From Pedobacter sp. N36a (GTDB lineage Bacteria > Bacteroidota > Bacteroidia > Sphingobacteriales > Sphingobacteriaceae): a stretch of DNA of 46,589 nt. Location: positions 1 through 46,589 of the forward strand of contig NZ_JACSZW010000015.1 of NCBI RefSeq assembly GCF_014472395.1, in the 5' to 3' direction. This document shows, piece after piece, positions 34,849 to 44,265 of this stretch. The position numbers and the translations under genes were made by a program. The notes beneath the pieces are model-generated. The model searched no databases, was not told where the DNA came from, and saw nothing but the letters and a program-made list of their open reading frames with translations. Each line of letters opens with the position of its first letter. Position 1 is the stretch's first letter.

Positions 34849-36612
34849 ATGAAATTATATTTAACTTCAAATAAGTTGAGGATCACTTATTTGGCTATAG
34901 GTTTGGTATTTCTGCTGGCCTGTAAAAAATCGCCAAAAGAATTTATTGCAGAGCCTGTAACGCCTACAAGCCCGAGCAATACGGGCGATATTATCCCGCC
35001 AAAAACAGTACCCATAGCTAATACAATTGGTTTTTTTATGGATGATTGGCAGCCTAAAACTTTTGTAGCTCCAAATTTTCTCGATGTTCCCAAAAGTACA
35101 TTGGCGGCAAACGTAACGGTTAGTGCAGACTTTAGCGAAACAGTTGCTAAGGTGTCAAAATACCTATTTGGAAATAACACAAATCCTTACATAGGGCCGT
35201 TAACTACCGAACCTTTACTGGTTAGTCATGTTAAAAATCTATCTCCAAATATTCTTCGTTTTCCTGGCGGAAACATTGCCAGTGTGTTTTTTTGGAATGC
35301 AGAGGCCAATCAGAAACCTGCAGATGCACCAGCTTCGCTTTATAACACGTCGGGTAATCCGGTAAATGCATTTTACTGGTACGGGAAAAACAGCGCAAAC
35401 TGGACACTCTCTTTAAACAACTATTATAATTTTCTACAACAAACAAATAGTACTGGTATGATTACAGTTAATTACAGTTATGCACGTTATGGTACAAGTG
35501 CACATCCAGACCAAGTTGCGGCCCATTTAGCAGCAGATTGGGTTCGTTTTGATAAAGGAAAAACAAAATACTGGGAAATAGGGAACGAGGATGCTGGGCC
35601 GTGGCAAGCAGGTTACAAAATTAATACTGCAACCAATAAAGATGGCCAGCCAGAAATTATAAACGGTGCACTTTACGGGAAACATTTCAAGGTTTTTGCA
35701 GACTCGATGCGAAAAGCAGCAGCTGAAATTGGCTCAACCATTAAAATTGGGGGACAACTGATACAGTATGATGCTACGGTAGGAAATAATGCAGTAGATA
35801 GAACCTGGAATTCTGGCTTTTTGTCATCATCTGGTGGATCTGCAGACTTTTACATCGTGCATACGTATTACACGCCATTTGCTCAAAATTCTTCAGCAAC
35901 TGTAATTTTAAATACGGCGGCTACAGAATCTAAAATGATTATGGATTATATGAAAAAAACCACTCAAGATAATGGCGCTGCTTTAAAGCCAATAGCTATG
36001 ACAGAGTGGAATATTTTTGCCGAAGGTTCTAAACAGCAGGTTTCGCACATTGCAGGTATGCATGCTACAATGGTTTTAGGCGAATTGATAAAAAACAATT
36101 ATGGTATGGCTAGTAGATGGGATTTGGCAAATGGTTACAGTAATGGGAATGACCATGGTATGTTTAGTTTGGCCGACGAAGGTGATGGCACTACAAAATG
36201 GACACCAAGACCTGCCTTTTACCACATGTATTATTTCCAGAAATATTTTGGAGATAGAATGGTTGCCTCTACCGTAACCGGATCTTCTGATGTAGTGAGT
36301 TATGCTTCTGGTTATGCATCAGGCGAAGCCGGAATAGTTTTAGTAAATAAGGGAACAGGTACTCAAATTGTAAATACTGAAATCAAGAATTTTAATGCAG
36401 GCAATAGGTATTATTATTACACACTTACTGGTAGCAACGATAATGGCGAGTTTTCTAGAAAATTATTAATTAATGATAATGGACCAGAGGGAGTTTCTGG
36501 TGGACCAACAAATTATCAAACCTTAGTGCCCAGATCTGCAGCAGTTGCTGGAGGAATTAAATTAACATTGCCTCCAAGGTCTGTTGTTTACCTCGTGGTC
36601 GATAAAAAGTAA
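34849..36612 (+). CDS. Clan GH-A (GH51-like) retaining glycoside hydrolase lipoprotein
   Basis: A 587-residue lipoprotein (lipobox LLAC, then KKSPKEF), probably on the cell surface. The (beta/alpha)8 barrel has LSPNILRFPGGNIAS, the acid/base Glu247 in YWEIGNEDAGPW and the nucleophile Glu386 in AMTEWNIF, arranged as in clan GH-A retaining enzymes and nearest to GH51 arabinofuranosidases/glucanases. A C-terminal beta-sandwich (about 480-587) ends LPPRSVVYLVV. Coming straight after the SGBP, it holds the slot where xyloglucan PULs often place their surface endo-xyloglucanase. It may do that job, or it may be an alpha-L-arabinofuranosidase. Exact family not certain. Confidence 0.7.
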   Translation: MKLYLTSNKLRITYLAIGLVFLLACKKSPKEFIAEPVTPTSPSNTGDIIPPKTVPIANTIGFFMDDWQPKTFVAPNFLDVPKSTLAANVTVSADFSETVAKVSKYLFGNNTNPYIGPLTTEPLLVSHVKNLSPNILRFPGGNIASVFFWNAEANQKPADAPASLYNTSGNPVNAFYWYGKNSANWTLSLNNYYNFLQQTNSTGMITVNYSYARYGTSAHPDQVAAHLAADWVRFDKGKTKYWEIGNEDAGPWQAGYKINTATNKDGQPEIINGALYGKHFKVFADSMRKAAAEIGSTIKIGGQLIQYDATVGNNAVDRTWNSGFLSSSGGSADFYIVHTYYTPFAQNSSATVILNTAATESKMIMDYMKKTTQDNGAALKPIAMTEWNIFAEGSKQQVSHIAGMHATMVLGELIKNNYGMASRWDLANGYSNGNDHGMFSLADEGDGTTKWTPRPAFYHMYYFQKYFGDRMVASTVTGSSDVVSYASGYASGEAGIVLVNKGTGTQIVNTEIKNFNAGNRYYYYTLTGSNDNGEFSRKLLINDNGPEGVSGGPTNYQTLVPRSAAVAGGIKLTLPPRSVVYLVVDKK

Positions 36613-36638
36613 TCATCATCAAATTCTATTAAAATATC

Positions 36639-39488
36639 ATGTCGTTTAAGTATCCTTTTATTATTTTATCTTTTTTTTTCTCCTCATTAACTGCTAAATC
36701 TCAACAATCTACTAATAGGGAACATATTTCTTTGGATGCCAATTGGCAGTTTGCTTTTGGACATCCTTATGAGCCTAAAAAAGATTTTTACAATGGCACA
36801 AGTTATTTCTCTTATCTCAGTAAAACTGGATATGGTGATGGAGCTGCGGCACCTAGTTTTGATGATAGGTACTGGAGAAAGGTGAATTTGCCTCATGACT
36901 GGGCGGTGGAACAAAAATTTGATAAAAACGCAAGTTTAAGTCATGGGTTTAATGCAGTTGGCAGAAATTTCCCTGCAACAAGTGTAGGCTGGTATCGTAA
37001 AACGATAAGTATCCCTGCGTCAGATCTTGGTCGTAAAATTTCGATTGCTTTTGATGGGGTTTCGAGAAATTCAATCGTTTGGGTAAATGGCCATTATTTA
37101 GGGACAGAACCGAGTGGATACCATGGTTTTACTTATGATGTAACGGATTATATAAATTATGGCGGTGAAAATGTAATTGCTGTAAGGGCAGATGTAACCA
37201 TGGAAGAAGGCTGGTTTTACGAAGGTGCTGGAATATATCGACATGTTTGGCTCAATAAAACCAATCCACTACATGTGGCAACCAACGGAACTTTTGTATC
37301 TAGCTTGATAGAAAATGATAAAGCAACAATACAGGCATTGGTAACTGTAAAAAACGATGAGCTAAAAGATCAGGATTTTGAGATTAAGCAGGAAGTTTTA
37401 AACGCCCAAGGAAAGGTGCTGGCAACTGTTAAAACTGAAAAACTTAAAATTAAGTCATTAGCGCATAAAGAGTTTTTCAGCTCAATTCCATTAAACAATC
37501 CAATATTATGGTCTTTAGAAAATCCTTATTTACACCAGCTTGTTACCACAATTAGCCAAAATGGAAAATTGCTGGATACCTATAAAACCACTTTCGGAAT
37601 AAGAACCATCAGGTTTGATGCCAATGAGGGCTTTTTCTTAAACGGTAAGCATCTTAAAATAAAGGGAACAAATAATCACCAAGATCATGCAGGCTTAGGG
37701 GTGGCATTGCCAGATGAATTACAATATTACAGGATAGGTTTACTTAAGGCAATGGGTAGTAACGCCTATCGTTGTTCTCACAATCCGCCAACGCCAGAGC
37801 TGCTAGATGCCTGTGATAAACTAGGCATGTTGGTAATTGATGAAACGAGACTGATGGGCACTACAGATTTGAACTTAAATGATTTGAAAAGACTAATGAT
37901 TAGAGATCGCAACCATCCAAGTATCATCAGTTGGTCTGTTGGAAACGAAGAATGGGGAATTGAAGGCAATATTACTGGTGCGAGGATAGCAAAAACAATT
38001 CAGGCTTTCGCCAAAACTATTGATACAACCAGGGCAATAACTGCAGCGGTTAGCGGTGGTATTGGCAACGGTATTTCTACGACTATAGATATGTTGGGTT
38101 ATAATTACATCGCTACAAAAAACACGGATGAACAACATCAAAAATTTCCTCAACAATTAAGTTGGGGTACGGAAGAAGGTTCTACAGTAACAACACGGGG
38201 TATTTATGTTGATGACCTTGAAAAACATTACCTAGCTGCTTATGATAAAAGACAGAGTGAAAATTTTTTAAGCTTAGAAAATGGATGGAAACATTATGCC
38301 ACTAGGCCTTATTTGGCCGGAATGTTTATCTGGACAGGCTTTGATTACCGAGGAGAACCAACTCCATTTGGCTGGCCATCGGTTGTTTCTTATTTTGGGA
38401 TGCTAGATTTATGTGGTTTCCCTAAAGATAACAATTGGTACTTAAAATCTTGGTGGACAGATGAACCCACCCTGCATATTTTGCCCCACTGGAATTGGAA
38501 TGGTAAAGAAGGTAAGCCTATTGATGTTTGGGTTTATAGTAATTGCGATGAAGTAGAACTTTTTTTGAATTCGAAAAGCTTAGGTAAGAAACAAATGGAA
38601 AAAAATGGTCACCTGGAGTGGAAGGTAATTTACGCTCCTGGCAATTTAAAAGCTGTGGGTTATAAGAATGGTAAAAAAATATTAACAGAGCTTGTAAGCA
38701 CTACTGAACAAACAGAAACAATAATTGCCAAACAAGACAAAATTTTGGTTGAAAATAGCAAAATTGCGATAGTAACCATTGCAGCTAAAGATAAAAATGG
38801 TTTAAGTGTGCCAACAGCAAATAACAATTTGAGCTTTACACTGACTGGCCCGGGTAAAATAATTGGTGTAGGCAACGGAGATCCCACTTCACTAGCACCA
38901 GAAAAATTCTTAGAACAGATTGAAATTTTCCCAATACACAGCTTAAAGGAAAAGATAGTTGACAATATAAATGTTGTTGATGGTATCACAGCTGATTACA
39001 ATGACGAGCAATGGAAGCCTGCTTTTAAAGATGAAAGAAGTGCATCTTTTGCAGAAAAAGCTAAAGCTTTAGTTTATAGAGGTACGGTAGATTTGCCCAA
39101 AATACCAAAAAGTGCCAAAGTAACTTTCTTTTACAAATGCATAGGGTCACAACAATCAATTTATTTGAATGGAGTAAAACTGGCTGGTATTTTAAACCAA
39201 AATAAAACAGGGTACGAATATGTAATTGATGAGAAATTGATAAAGGCTGGTAAAAATTCAGTTGCAGTTATTGCTACGCCATTTGTTAAACAATACAGTT
39301 GGGATAGTTTTAACACAGACCCAGGCTTGTTTCAAATTTATACGCCTGCACCACAATGGAAAAGAAGTTTGTTTAATGGTTTGGCTCAAGTAATTGTAGA
39401 GGCAACTGGCGAAGAAGGCGAAATTAAATTGCAGACCAACTCAGCAGGCTTAAAATCAAATACGCTGGTGTTAAAAATTAATAAGTAG
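36639..39488 (+). CDS. GH2 beta-galactosidase-like enzyme, long form
   Basis: A 949-residue exported GH2 enzyme (signal peptide to about residue 21, TAKSQQ). Domain order is sugar-binding jelly roll (about 25-205, with NLPHDWAVEQ and SVGWYRKTISIP), Ig-like (about 210-320), and TIM barrel (about 325-610) with acid/base Glu437 in WSVGNEEWG. A probable nucleophile Glu near 512 lies in SWGTEEGST. Then come MFIWTGFDYRGEPTPFGWP and Ig-like C-terminal domains (DUF4982-like, about 625-690, and later LTGPGKIIGVGNGDP). The inserted segment about 770-890 resembles a galactose-binding fold. Likely role is removal of beta-galactosyl caps from oligosaccharides in the periplasm. It is 26 bases after the GH51-like gene. 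Confidence 0.85.
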   Translation: MSFKYPFIILSFFFSSLTAKSQQSTNREHISLDANWQFAFGHPYEPKKDFYNGTSYFSYLSKTGYGDGAAAPSFDDRYWRKVNLPHDWAVEQKFDKNASLSHGFNAVGRNFPATSVGWYRKTISIPASDLGRKISIAFDGVSRNSIVWVNGHYLGTEPSGYHGFTYDVTDYINYGGENVIAVRADVTMEEGWFYEGAGIYRHVWLNKTNPLHVATNGTFVSSLIENDKATIQALVTVKNDELKDQDFEIKQEVLNAQGKVLATVKTEKLKIKSLAHKEFFSSIPLNNPILWSLENPYLHQLVTTISQNGKLLDTYKTTFGIRTIRFDANEGFFLNGKHLKIKGTNNHQDHAGLGVALPDELQYYRIGLLKAMGSNAYRCSHNPPTPELLDACDKLGMLVIDETRLMGTTDLNLNDLKRLMIRDRNHPSIISWSVGNEEWGIEGNITGARIAKTIQAFAKTIDTTRAITAAVSGGIGNGISTTIDMLGYNYIATKNTDEQHQKFPQQLSWGTEEGSTVTTRGIYVDDLEKHYLAAYDKRQSENFLSLENGWKHYATRPYLAGMFIWTGFDYRGEPTPFGWPSVVSYFGMLDLCGFPKDNNWYLKSWWTDEPTLHILPHWNWNGKEGKPIDVWVYSNCDEVELFLNSKSLGKKQMEKNGHLEWKVIYAPGNLKAVGYKNGKKILTELVSTTEQTETIIAKQDKILVENSKIAIVTIAAKDKNGLSVPTANNNLSFTLTGPGKIIGVGNGDPTSLAPEKFLEQIEIFPIHSLKEKIVDNINVVDGITADYNDEQWKPAFKDERSASFAEKAKALVYRGTVDLPKIPKSAKVTFFYKCIGSQQSIYLNGVKLAGILNQNKTGYEYVIDEKLIKAGKNSVAVIATPFVKQYSWDSFNTDPGLFQIYTPAPQWKRSLFNGLAQVIVEATGEEGEIKLQTNSAGLKSNTLVLKINK

Positions 39489-39575
39489 TAATGAAAGTAC
39501 TCAGGCTACCAATTAAATTTAAGAATACCAATATACTGCTGTTTTGCTATTAAGTTCACCCCAATAAATTATAAT

Positions 39576-41366
39576 ATGAGCTTCTTTTTTAAATCGTTAT
39601 CACTTTATTTTTTCTTAACCTTTATTTGTGCTAGCTTAAACGCACAACAAGTAAACTTAAATAATTTATTCCTTTCAGAAAATATTCGCTTTAATCAACT
39701 TGGCTTTTATCCAAATGCACAAAAAATAGCTGTGATTACTTCAGATAGTGTATCCAAGTTCGCAATTGTCACTGTCAAAGAAAATAGGATTGTTTTTACT
39801 GGAATTTTAAAAGCATCCACCAATGTGGCTCTAAATGGTAAAAAAACCTTAATTGCTAATTTCTCTGAATTTAAAATGCCGGGAGATTACATTATTTATA
39901 TTCAAAATATGGGTTATAGTTACCAATTTAGCATTAAAAATGATGTTTTTGCAGGTCTGGCTAAAGGTTCCATAAAAGCATTTTATTACCAAAGAGCTTC
40001 TATAGCCTTGCCACAAAAATATGCAGGACAATGGCCTAGAAATGCTGGTCATCCAGACAATGAAGTTTTAATTCATCCTTCTGCGGCAACGAAAGAGAAG
40101 CCATTTGGAACGATTATTTCGGCACCAAGGGGATGGTATGATGCTGGCGACTATAACAAATACATCGTAAATTCTGGCATTACAACGGCTACTTTACTTT
40201 CTCTATATGAAGATTTTCCATCTTATGTGAAAAACATAAACTTGAATATTCCAGAGAGTAGCAATAAGATACCTGATGAATTGGATGAAATTTTATGGAA
40301 TATAAGATGGATGTTATGTATGCAAGACCAAGAGGATGGAGGTGTCTACAATAAACTAACCAACGCATTTTTTGATGGAATGGTAATGCCAGAGATTACA
40401 AAATTACCACGCTACGTAGTACAAAAGGGAACTTCTGCAACACTTGATTTTGCTGCGGTAACTGCTCAAGCAAGCCGTATATTTAAAAATTATGACAAGC
40501 AATTGCCAGGACTTTCAGATTCATGCTTAAATGCAGCAAACAAAGCATGGGAGTGGGCATTAAAAAATCCAAATATGGCTTATGATCAAAATTTGATGAA
40601 TAACAATTACGAGCCAAAAATCACAACAGGAGGCTATGGCGATCGTAATTTTACTGATGAATTCATATGGGCTGCTATAGAGTTGTACATTACCACAAAA
40701 AATGAAAAATATTACAATGCAGTAAATATTCTACCAGATGAACAGATGCCCTTACCATCTTGGAACAACGTGCGGCTTTTGGGCTATTATTCTCTTTTAA
40801 GAAATGAAGTATCCTTAAAAAATAACCAAAAAAATGATACCCAAACCATTAAATCAAGGTTGCTAAAAATGGCTAATGATTTTATAGAAGGTTCATCTTC
40901 AACTGCCTATCAAACAGTTATGGGTAAAACCGATAGAGATTTTGGCTGGGGCAGTAATGCCAATGCCGCAAATCAAGGAATAGCACTCATTCAGGCTTAT
41001 CAAATTACAAAAGATAAAAAATATTTAGATCACGCCTTGTCTAATCTTGATTATTTGTTAGGGCGTAATGCAACAGGGTTTTCTTATATTACAGGTTTTG
41101 GATCAAAAACGCCAATGTTTCCTCATCATAGGCCATCTGCGGCAGATCGGGTAAAAGAACCAGTTCCAGGTTTTTTGGTAGGAGGTCCAAATCCGGGTAA
41201 GCAAGATGGAGTTGTATTACCTAGCACAGTTGCCGATGAAGCTTACACTGATAGCATGAATTCTTATGCCGCCAACGAAATTGCCATTAACTGGAATGCA
41301 CCATTGGCTTATTTGGTAAATGCAATACAGGCTTTACAATATGAAAGTGATTACTCAAAAAATTAA
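39576..41366 (+). CDS. GH9 endo-beta-glucanase with N-terminal Ig-like domain
   Basis: A 596-residue exported enzyme (signal peptide to about residue 24, LNAQQ). The N-terminal CelD_N Ig-like domain (about 30-125, IRFNQLGFYPNAQKIAVI) is followed by the GH9 (alpha/alpha)6 barrel. The catalytic Asp189/Asp192 lie in GWYDAGDYNKY, and the acid Glu568 is in NSYAANEIAINWNAPL; HHRPSAAD is the usual substrate-binding loop. GH9 enzymes cut beta-1,4-glucan by inversion. In xyloglucan PULs they act beside a GH5, and here this may be the main backbone-cutting enzyme. Its stop codon directly abuts the next ATG (41364-41367), indicating tight coupling. Confidence 0.9.
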   Translation: MSFFFKSLSLYFFLTFICASLNAQQVNLNNLFLSENIRFNQLGFYPNAQKIAVITSDSVSKFAIVTVKENRIVFTGILKASTNVALNGKKTLIANFSEFKMPGDYIIYIQNMGYSYQFSIKNDVFAGLAKGSIKAFYYQRASIALPQKYAGQWPRNAGHPDNEVLIHPSAATKEKPFGTIISAPRGWYDAGDYNKYIVNSGITTATLLSLYEDFPSYVKNINLNIPESSNKIPDELDEILWNIRWMLCMQDQEDGGVYNKLTNAFFDGMVMPEITKLPRYVVQKGTSATLDFAAVTAQASRIFKNYDKQLPGLSDSCLNAANKAWEWALKNPNMAYDQNLMNNNYEPKITTGGYGDRNFTDEFIWAAIELYITTKNEKYYNAVNILPDEQMPLPSWNNVRLLGYYSLLRNEVSLKNNQKNDTQTIKSRLLKMANDFIEGSSSTAYQTVMGKTDRDFGWGSNANAANQGIALIQAYQITKDKKYLDHALSNLDYLLGRNATGFSYITGFGSKTPMFPHHRPSAADRVKEPVPGFLVGGPNPGKQDGVVLPSTVADEAYTDSMNSYAANEIAINWNAPLAYLVNAIQALQYESDYSKN

Positions 41367-44159
41367 ATGATGAATTCGAAAAAACATATTAAACTCAAAA
41401 TTTTTATTTTACTGTTGCAATTTGCCTTAACATCTGTTGCCAGTGCACAAAAAACACAATATCAATATCTTTCTGGTGCTGATAAAGACCACACTGTGAG
41501 CTGGGATTTTAAGATAAATACTGGAATGAATAGTGGTAAGTGGAGTAAGATTAATGTGCCATCTAACTGGGAGTTACAGGGTTTTGGTACCTACAATTAT
41601 TTCTCTGATACAAATAATCCGAATGAGTTTGGTTGGTACAAACATAATTTTGAAACACCAACTAGTTTGAATAAAGAAATATTTGTAGTTTTTGAAGGAG
41701 CTATGACAGATACCGAAGTAATGATCAATGGTAAATTGGCAGGGCCTATCCATCAAGGTGGATTTTATCGCTTCAAATACAATATTACCGATAAATTAAA
41801 TCCAACTGGTACAAACTTGTTAGAGGTAAAGGTGTATAAAAAATCAACCAATGCATCTGTTAATAAAGCAGAAAGAGAAGGAGATTATTGGCAATTTGGG
41901 GGTATATACAGGCCAGTTTACTTAGAAATTGTTCCCAAAAATTATATAGATCGCATTGCGGTTAACGCAAAGGCAGATGGGAGTTTAACCACCGATGTTT
42001 TTACCGTAGCAGAATTTGCCTCGCAGCAAATTGAGGTGGAACTAAAAACCTTGGATGACAAAAAAATAGGATCAGTGCAACAAGCTATTGACAAGCAGGG
42101 CAGCACAAGGATAATTACAAGTTTTAAAAACATCAAAACCTGGAATCCAGAAGCGCCATATTTGTATAATTTAACCGTTTCTTTAATCGATAAAAAAAAA
42201 ATAGTACACCAGGTAAACCAAAAGATAGGTTTTAGAACGGTTGAACTTAGGCCTGTAGATGGGATCTACGTAAACGATGTTAAAATTAAATTTAAGGGCG
42301 TAAACAGACATAGTTTCTGGCCGGAGAGCGGTAGGGCACTTAGCAAACAGATTAGTATTGATGATGTCAAATTGATCAAACAAATGAACATGAATGCAGT
42401 ACGTATGTCGCATTATCCACCTGATCAGCATTTTTTGGATGTTTGCGATTCCTTAGGATTATTTGTGATTGATGAATTAACTGGATGGCAAAAAAGTTAT
42501 GACACCCAAGTGGGTAAAAAGTTGGTGAAAGAGTTGGTGATTAGGGATGTTAACCACCCGTCAATTGTAGTTTGGGCTAATGGAAATGAAGGCGGCTGGA
42601 ACAGAGACTTGGACGATGATTTTGACTTATATGATCCTCAAAAAAGAATGATCATCCATCCATGGGAAAAATTTAGAGGTACAGATACGCGTCATTACCC
42701 TGATTATAATTACATGGTTAATAGCATGTTATACGGTAAAGACGTATTTTTTCCTACTGAGTTTATGCATGGAAATTACGATGGCGGCATGGCGGCAGGG
42801 CTACAGGATTTTTGGGACATGATGATTAAACATCCCTATGGGGCAGGAGGCTTTTTGTGGTCTTTTGCCGATGAAGGAGTAGTACGTACCGATAAAAATG
42901 GAATAATTGATGTTGCAGGTGACAGTGCTCCAGATGGCATAGTTGGGCCACATCACGAAAAAGAAGGCAGTTTTAATGCTGTAAAAAAAATATGGTCGCC
43001 CATTGTAGTGAACAATAAATACATCCCTACAAATTTTGATGGTAGGCTTTTCATCGAAAATAGATACCACTATACCAACTTAAACCAATGTACTTTTAAA
43101 TGGGAACTTAAAAAGTTTGTAAAAGAGAAACAGGAATATACAGCCAAGGTAAATGCCACAGATAAAATGGTGTTTTCATCAAGTGTTGAACCAGGGGAAA
43201 GTATGGCGCTAAAACTTAATTTACCTGCAGATTGGAAAACAAATGATGTTTTGAGCTTTACTGCAGTTGATCCCTCTGGAAATGAAGTTTATACCTGGTC
43301 TTGGCCTTTAAAGTTTCCAGAAGAAATAATCAAGTCTGCTATTACTTTAAATGAATTTAAGGCGGAACCTAAAGCAATAACAAAACTAGGGAAACTTAAC
43401 GTACTCGTTGATGACATAGATATACAGTTTGACCAAACTACAGGGCTCTTAGATCATATCGTTTCAAAAGGTAAAAAAATAAGTCTTTCAAAAGGCCCAA
43501 TACTTGCTCATGCTCGCTCAGAAATGAAGCTTCAGAACTTTAAAAACTATTTAAAAGATGGCAACCTAATTGTAGAAAGCGCTTATAAAGGCGAGGAGTG
43601 GTTAAACGTAAAATGGACTTTTACCAGCGGAAAACCAGTGAAACTTGATTATGAATATGCCTCAAACCGTTGGGACCAACAGGTGGGCTATAACTTTATG
43701 GGCATAACTTTTAACTATCCGGAGCAAATGGTAACAGCAGCAGAGTGGATGGGGAATGGACCTGAAAGAGTTTACAAAAATAGACTAGAAGGTGCTGAGT
43801 TTGGAGTTTGGAAAAAGTATTTTAACAATGGTATAACTGGCGAAAAATTCGAGTACCCAGAATTTAAGGGATACCATGGACCATTTTATTGGGTTAAATT
43901 ATCCAATAGTGAAACAGATTTTACTATCTACGCCGAAAATCAAAATGTATTTCTCCAGTTGTTTAAACCCTCTCATGCTAAAGCAACTAGAGAGTCCGTA
44001 AAAGCAGCATTTCCCGCAGGAGATCTAGGGTTTATGAATGCGATAGCTCCAATTGGTACCAAATTTCAAAAACCTGAATTTTTAGGTCCTACCAGCCAAC
44101 AAGATATTCAACTCAATTATGCTCCTTTTAAAGGAACCTTATGGTTTGACTTTAGGTAA
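41367..44159 (+). CDS. Second GH2 enzyme, beta-galactosidase-like
   Basis: A 930-residue exported GH2 enzyme (signal peptide to about residue 27, ASAQK). Sugar-binding domain (about 40-195, NVPSNWELQGFGTYNY and GGIYRPVYLE), Ig-like domain, then barrel with FKGVNRHSFWPESGRALS. The acid/base is Glu408 in WANGNEGGW and the nucleophile Glu465 in FPTEFMHGNYDGG. The C-terminal beta-galactosidase small-chain domain (about 700-925) holds the substrate-shaping strands, including EWMGNGPERVYKNRLEG. It is not a duplicate of the GH2 at 36639: the two differ in layout and catalytic surroundings. Probably acts on galactosyl or related side groups. It directly follows the GH9 gene. Confidence 0.85.
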   Translation: MMNSKKHIKLKIFILLLQFALTSVASAQKTQYQYLSGADKDHTVSWDFKINTGMNSGKWSKINVPSNWELQGFGTYNYFSDTNNPNEFGWYKHNFETPTSLNKEIFVVFEGAMTDTEVMINGKLAGPIHQGGFYRFKYNITDKLNPTGTNLLEVKVYKKSTNASVNKAEREGDYWQFGGIYRPVYLEIVPKNYIDRIAVNAKADGSLTTDVFTVAEFASQQIEVELKTLDDKKIGSVQQAIDKQGSTRIITSFKNIKTWNPEAPYLYNLTVSLIDKKKIVHQVNQKIGFRTVELRPVDGIYVNDVKIKFKGVNRHSFWPESGRALSKQISIDDVKLIKQMNMNAVRMSHYPPDQHFLDVCDSLGLFVIDELTGWQKSYDTQVGKKLVKELVIRDVNHPSIVVWANGNEGGWNRDLDDDFDLYDPQKRMIIHPWEKFRGTDTRHYPDYNYMVNSMLYGKDVFFPTEFMHGNYDGGMAAGLQDFWDMMIKHPYGAGGFLWSFADEGVVRTDKNGIIDVAGDSAPDGIVGPHHEKEGSFNAVKKIWSPIVVNNKYIPTNFDGRLFIENRYHYTNLNQCTFKWELKKFVKEKQEYTAKVNATDKMVFSSSVEPGESMALKLNLPADWKTNDVLSFTAVDPSGNEVYTWSWPLKFPEEIIKSAITLNEFKAEPKAITKLGKLNVLVDDIDIQFDQTTGLLDHIVSKGKKISLSKGPILAHARSEMKLQNFKNYLKDGNLIVESAYKGEEWLNVKWTFTSGKPVKLDYEYASNRWDQQVGYNFMGITFNYPEQMVTAAEWMGNGPERVYKNRLEGAEFGVWKKYFNNGITGEKFEYPEFKGYHGPFYWVKLSNSETDFTIYAENQNVFLQLFKPSHAKATRESVKAAFPAGDLGFMNAIAPIGTKFQKPEFLGPTSQQDIQLNYAPFKGTLWFDFR

Positions 44160-44265
44160 TCTAGTCAGTTAACATATAAACCCTAATTATATACAAAATG
44201 GGTCCAAGGTAGCTTAACTATCGGGCTATTTTAGCCAATTCAAATAACCATCAAATTCTCTATAA

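Noticed and set aside
44224..44236. Terminator between the second GH2 and GH3 genes
   Set aside because: Stem of only five base pairs and no T-run; transcription probably continues into GH3.
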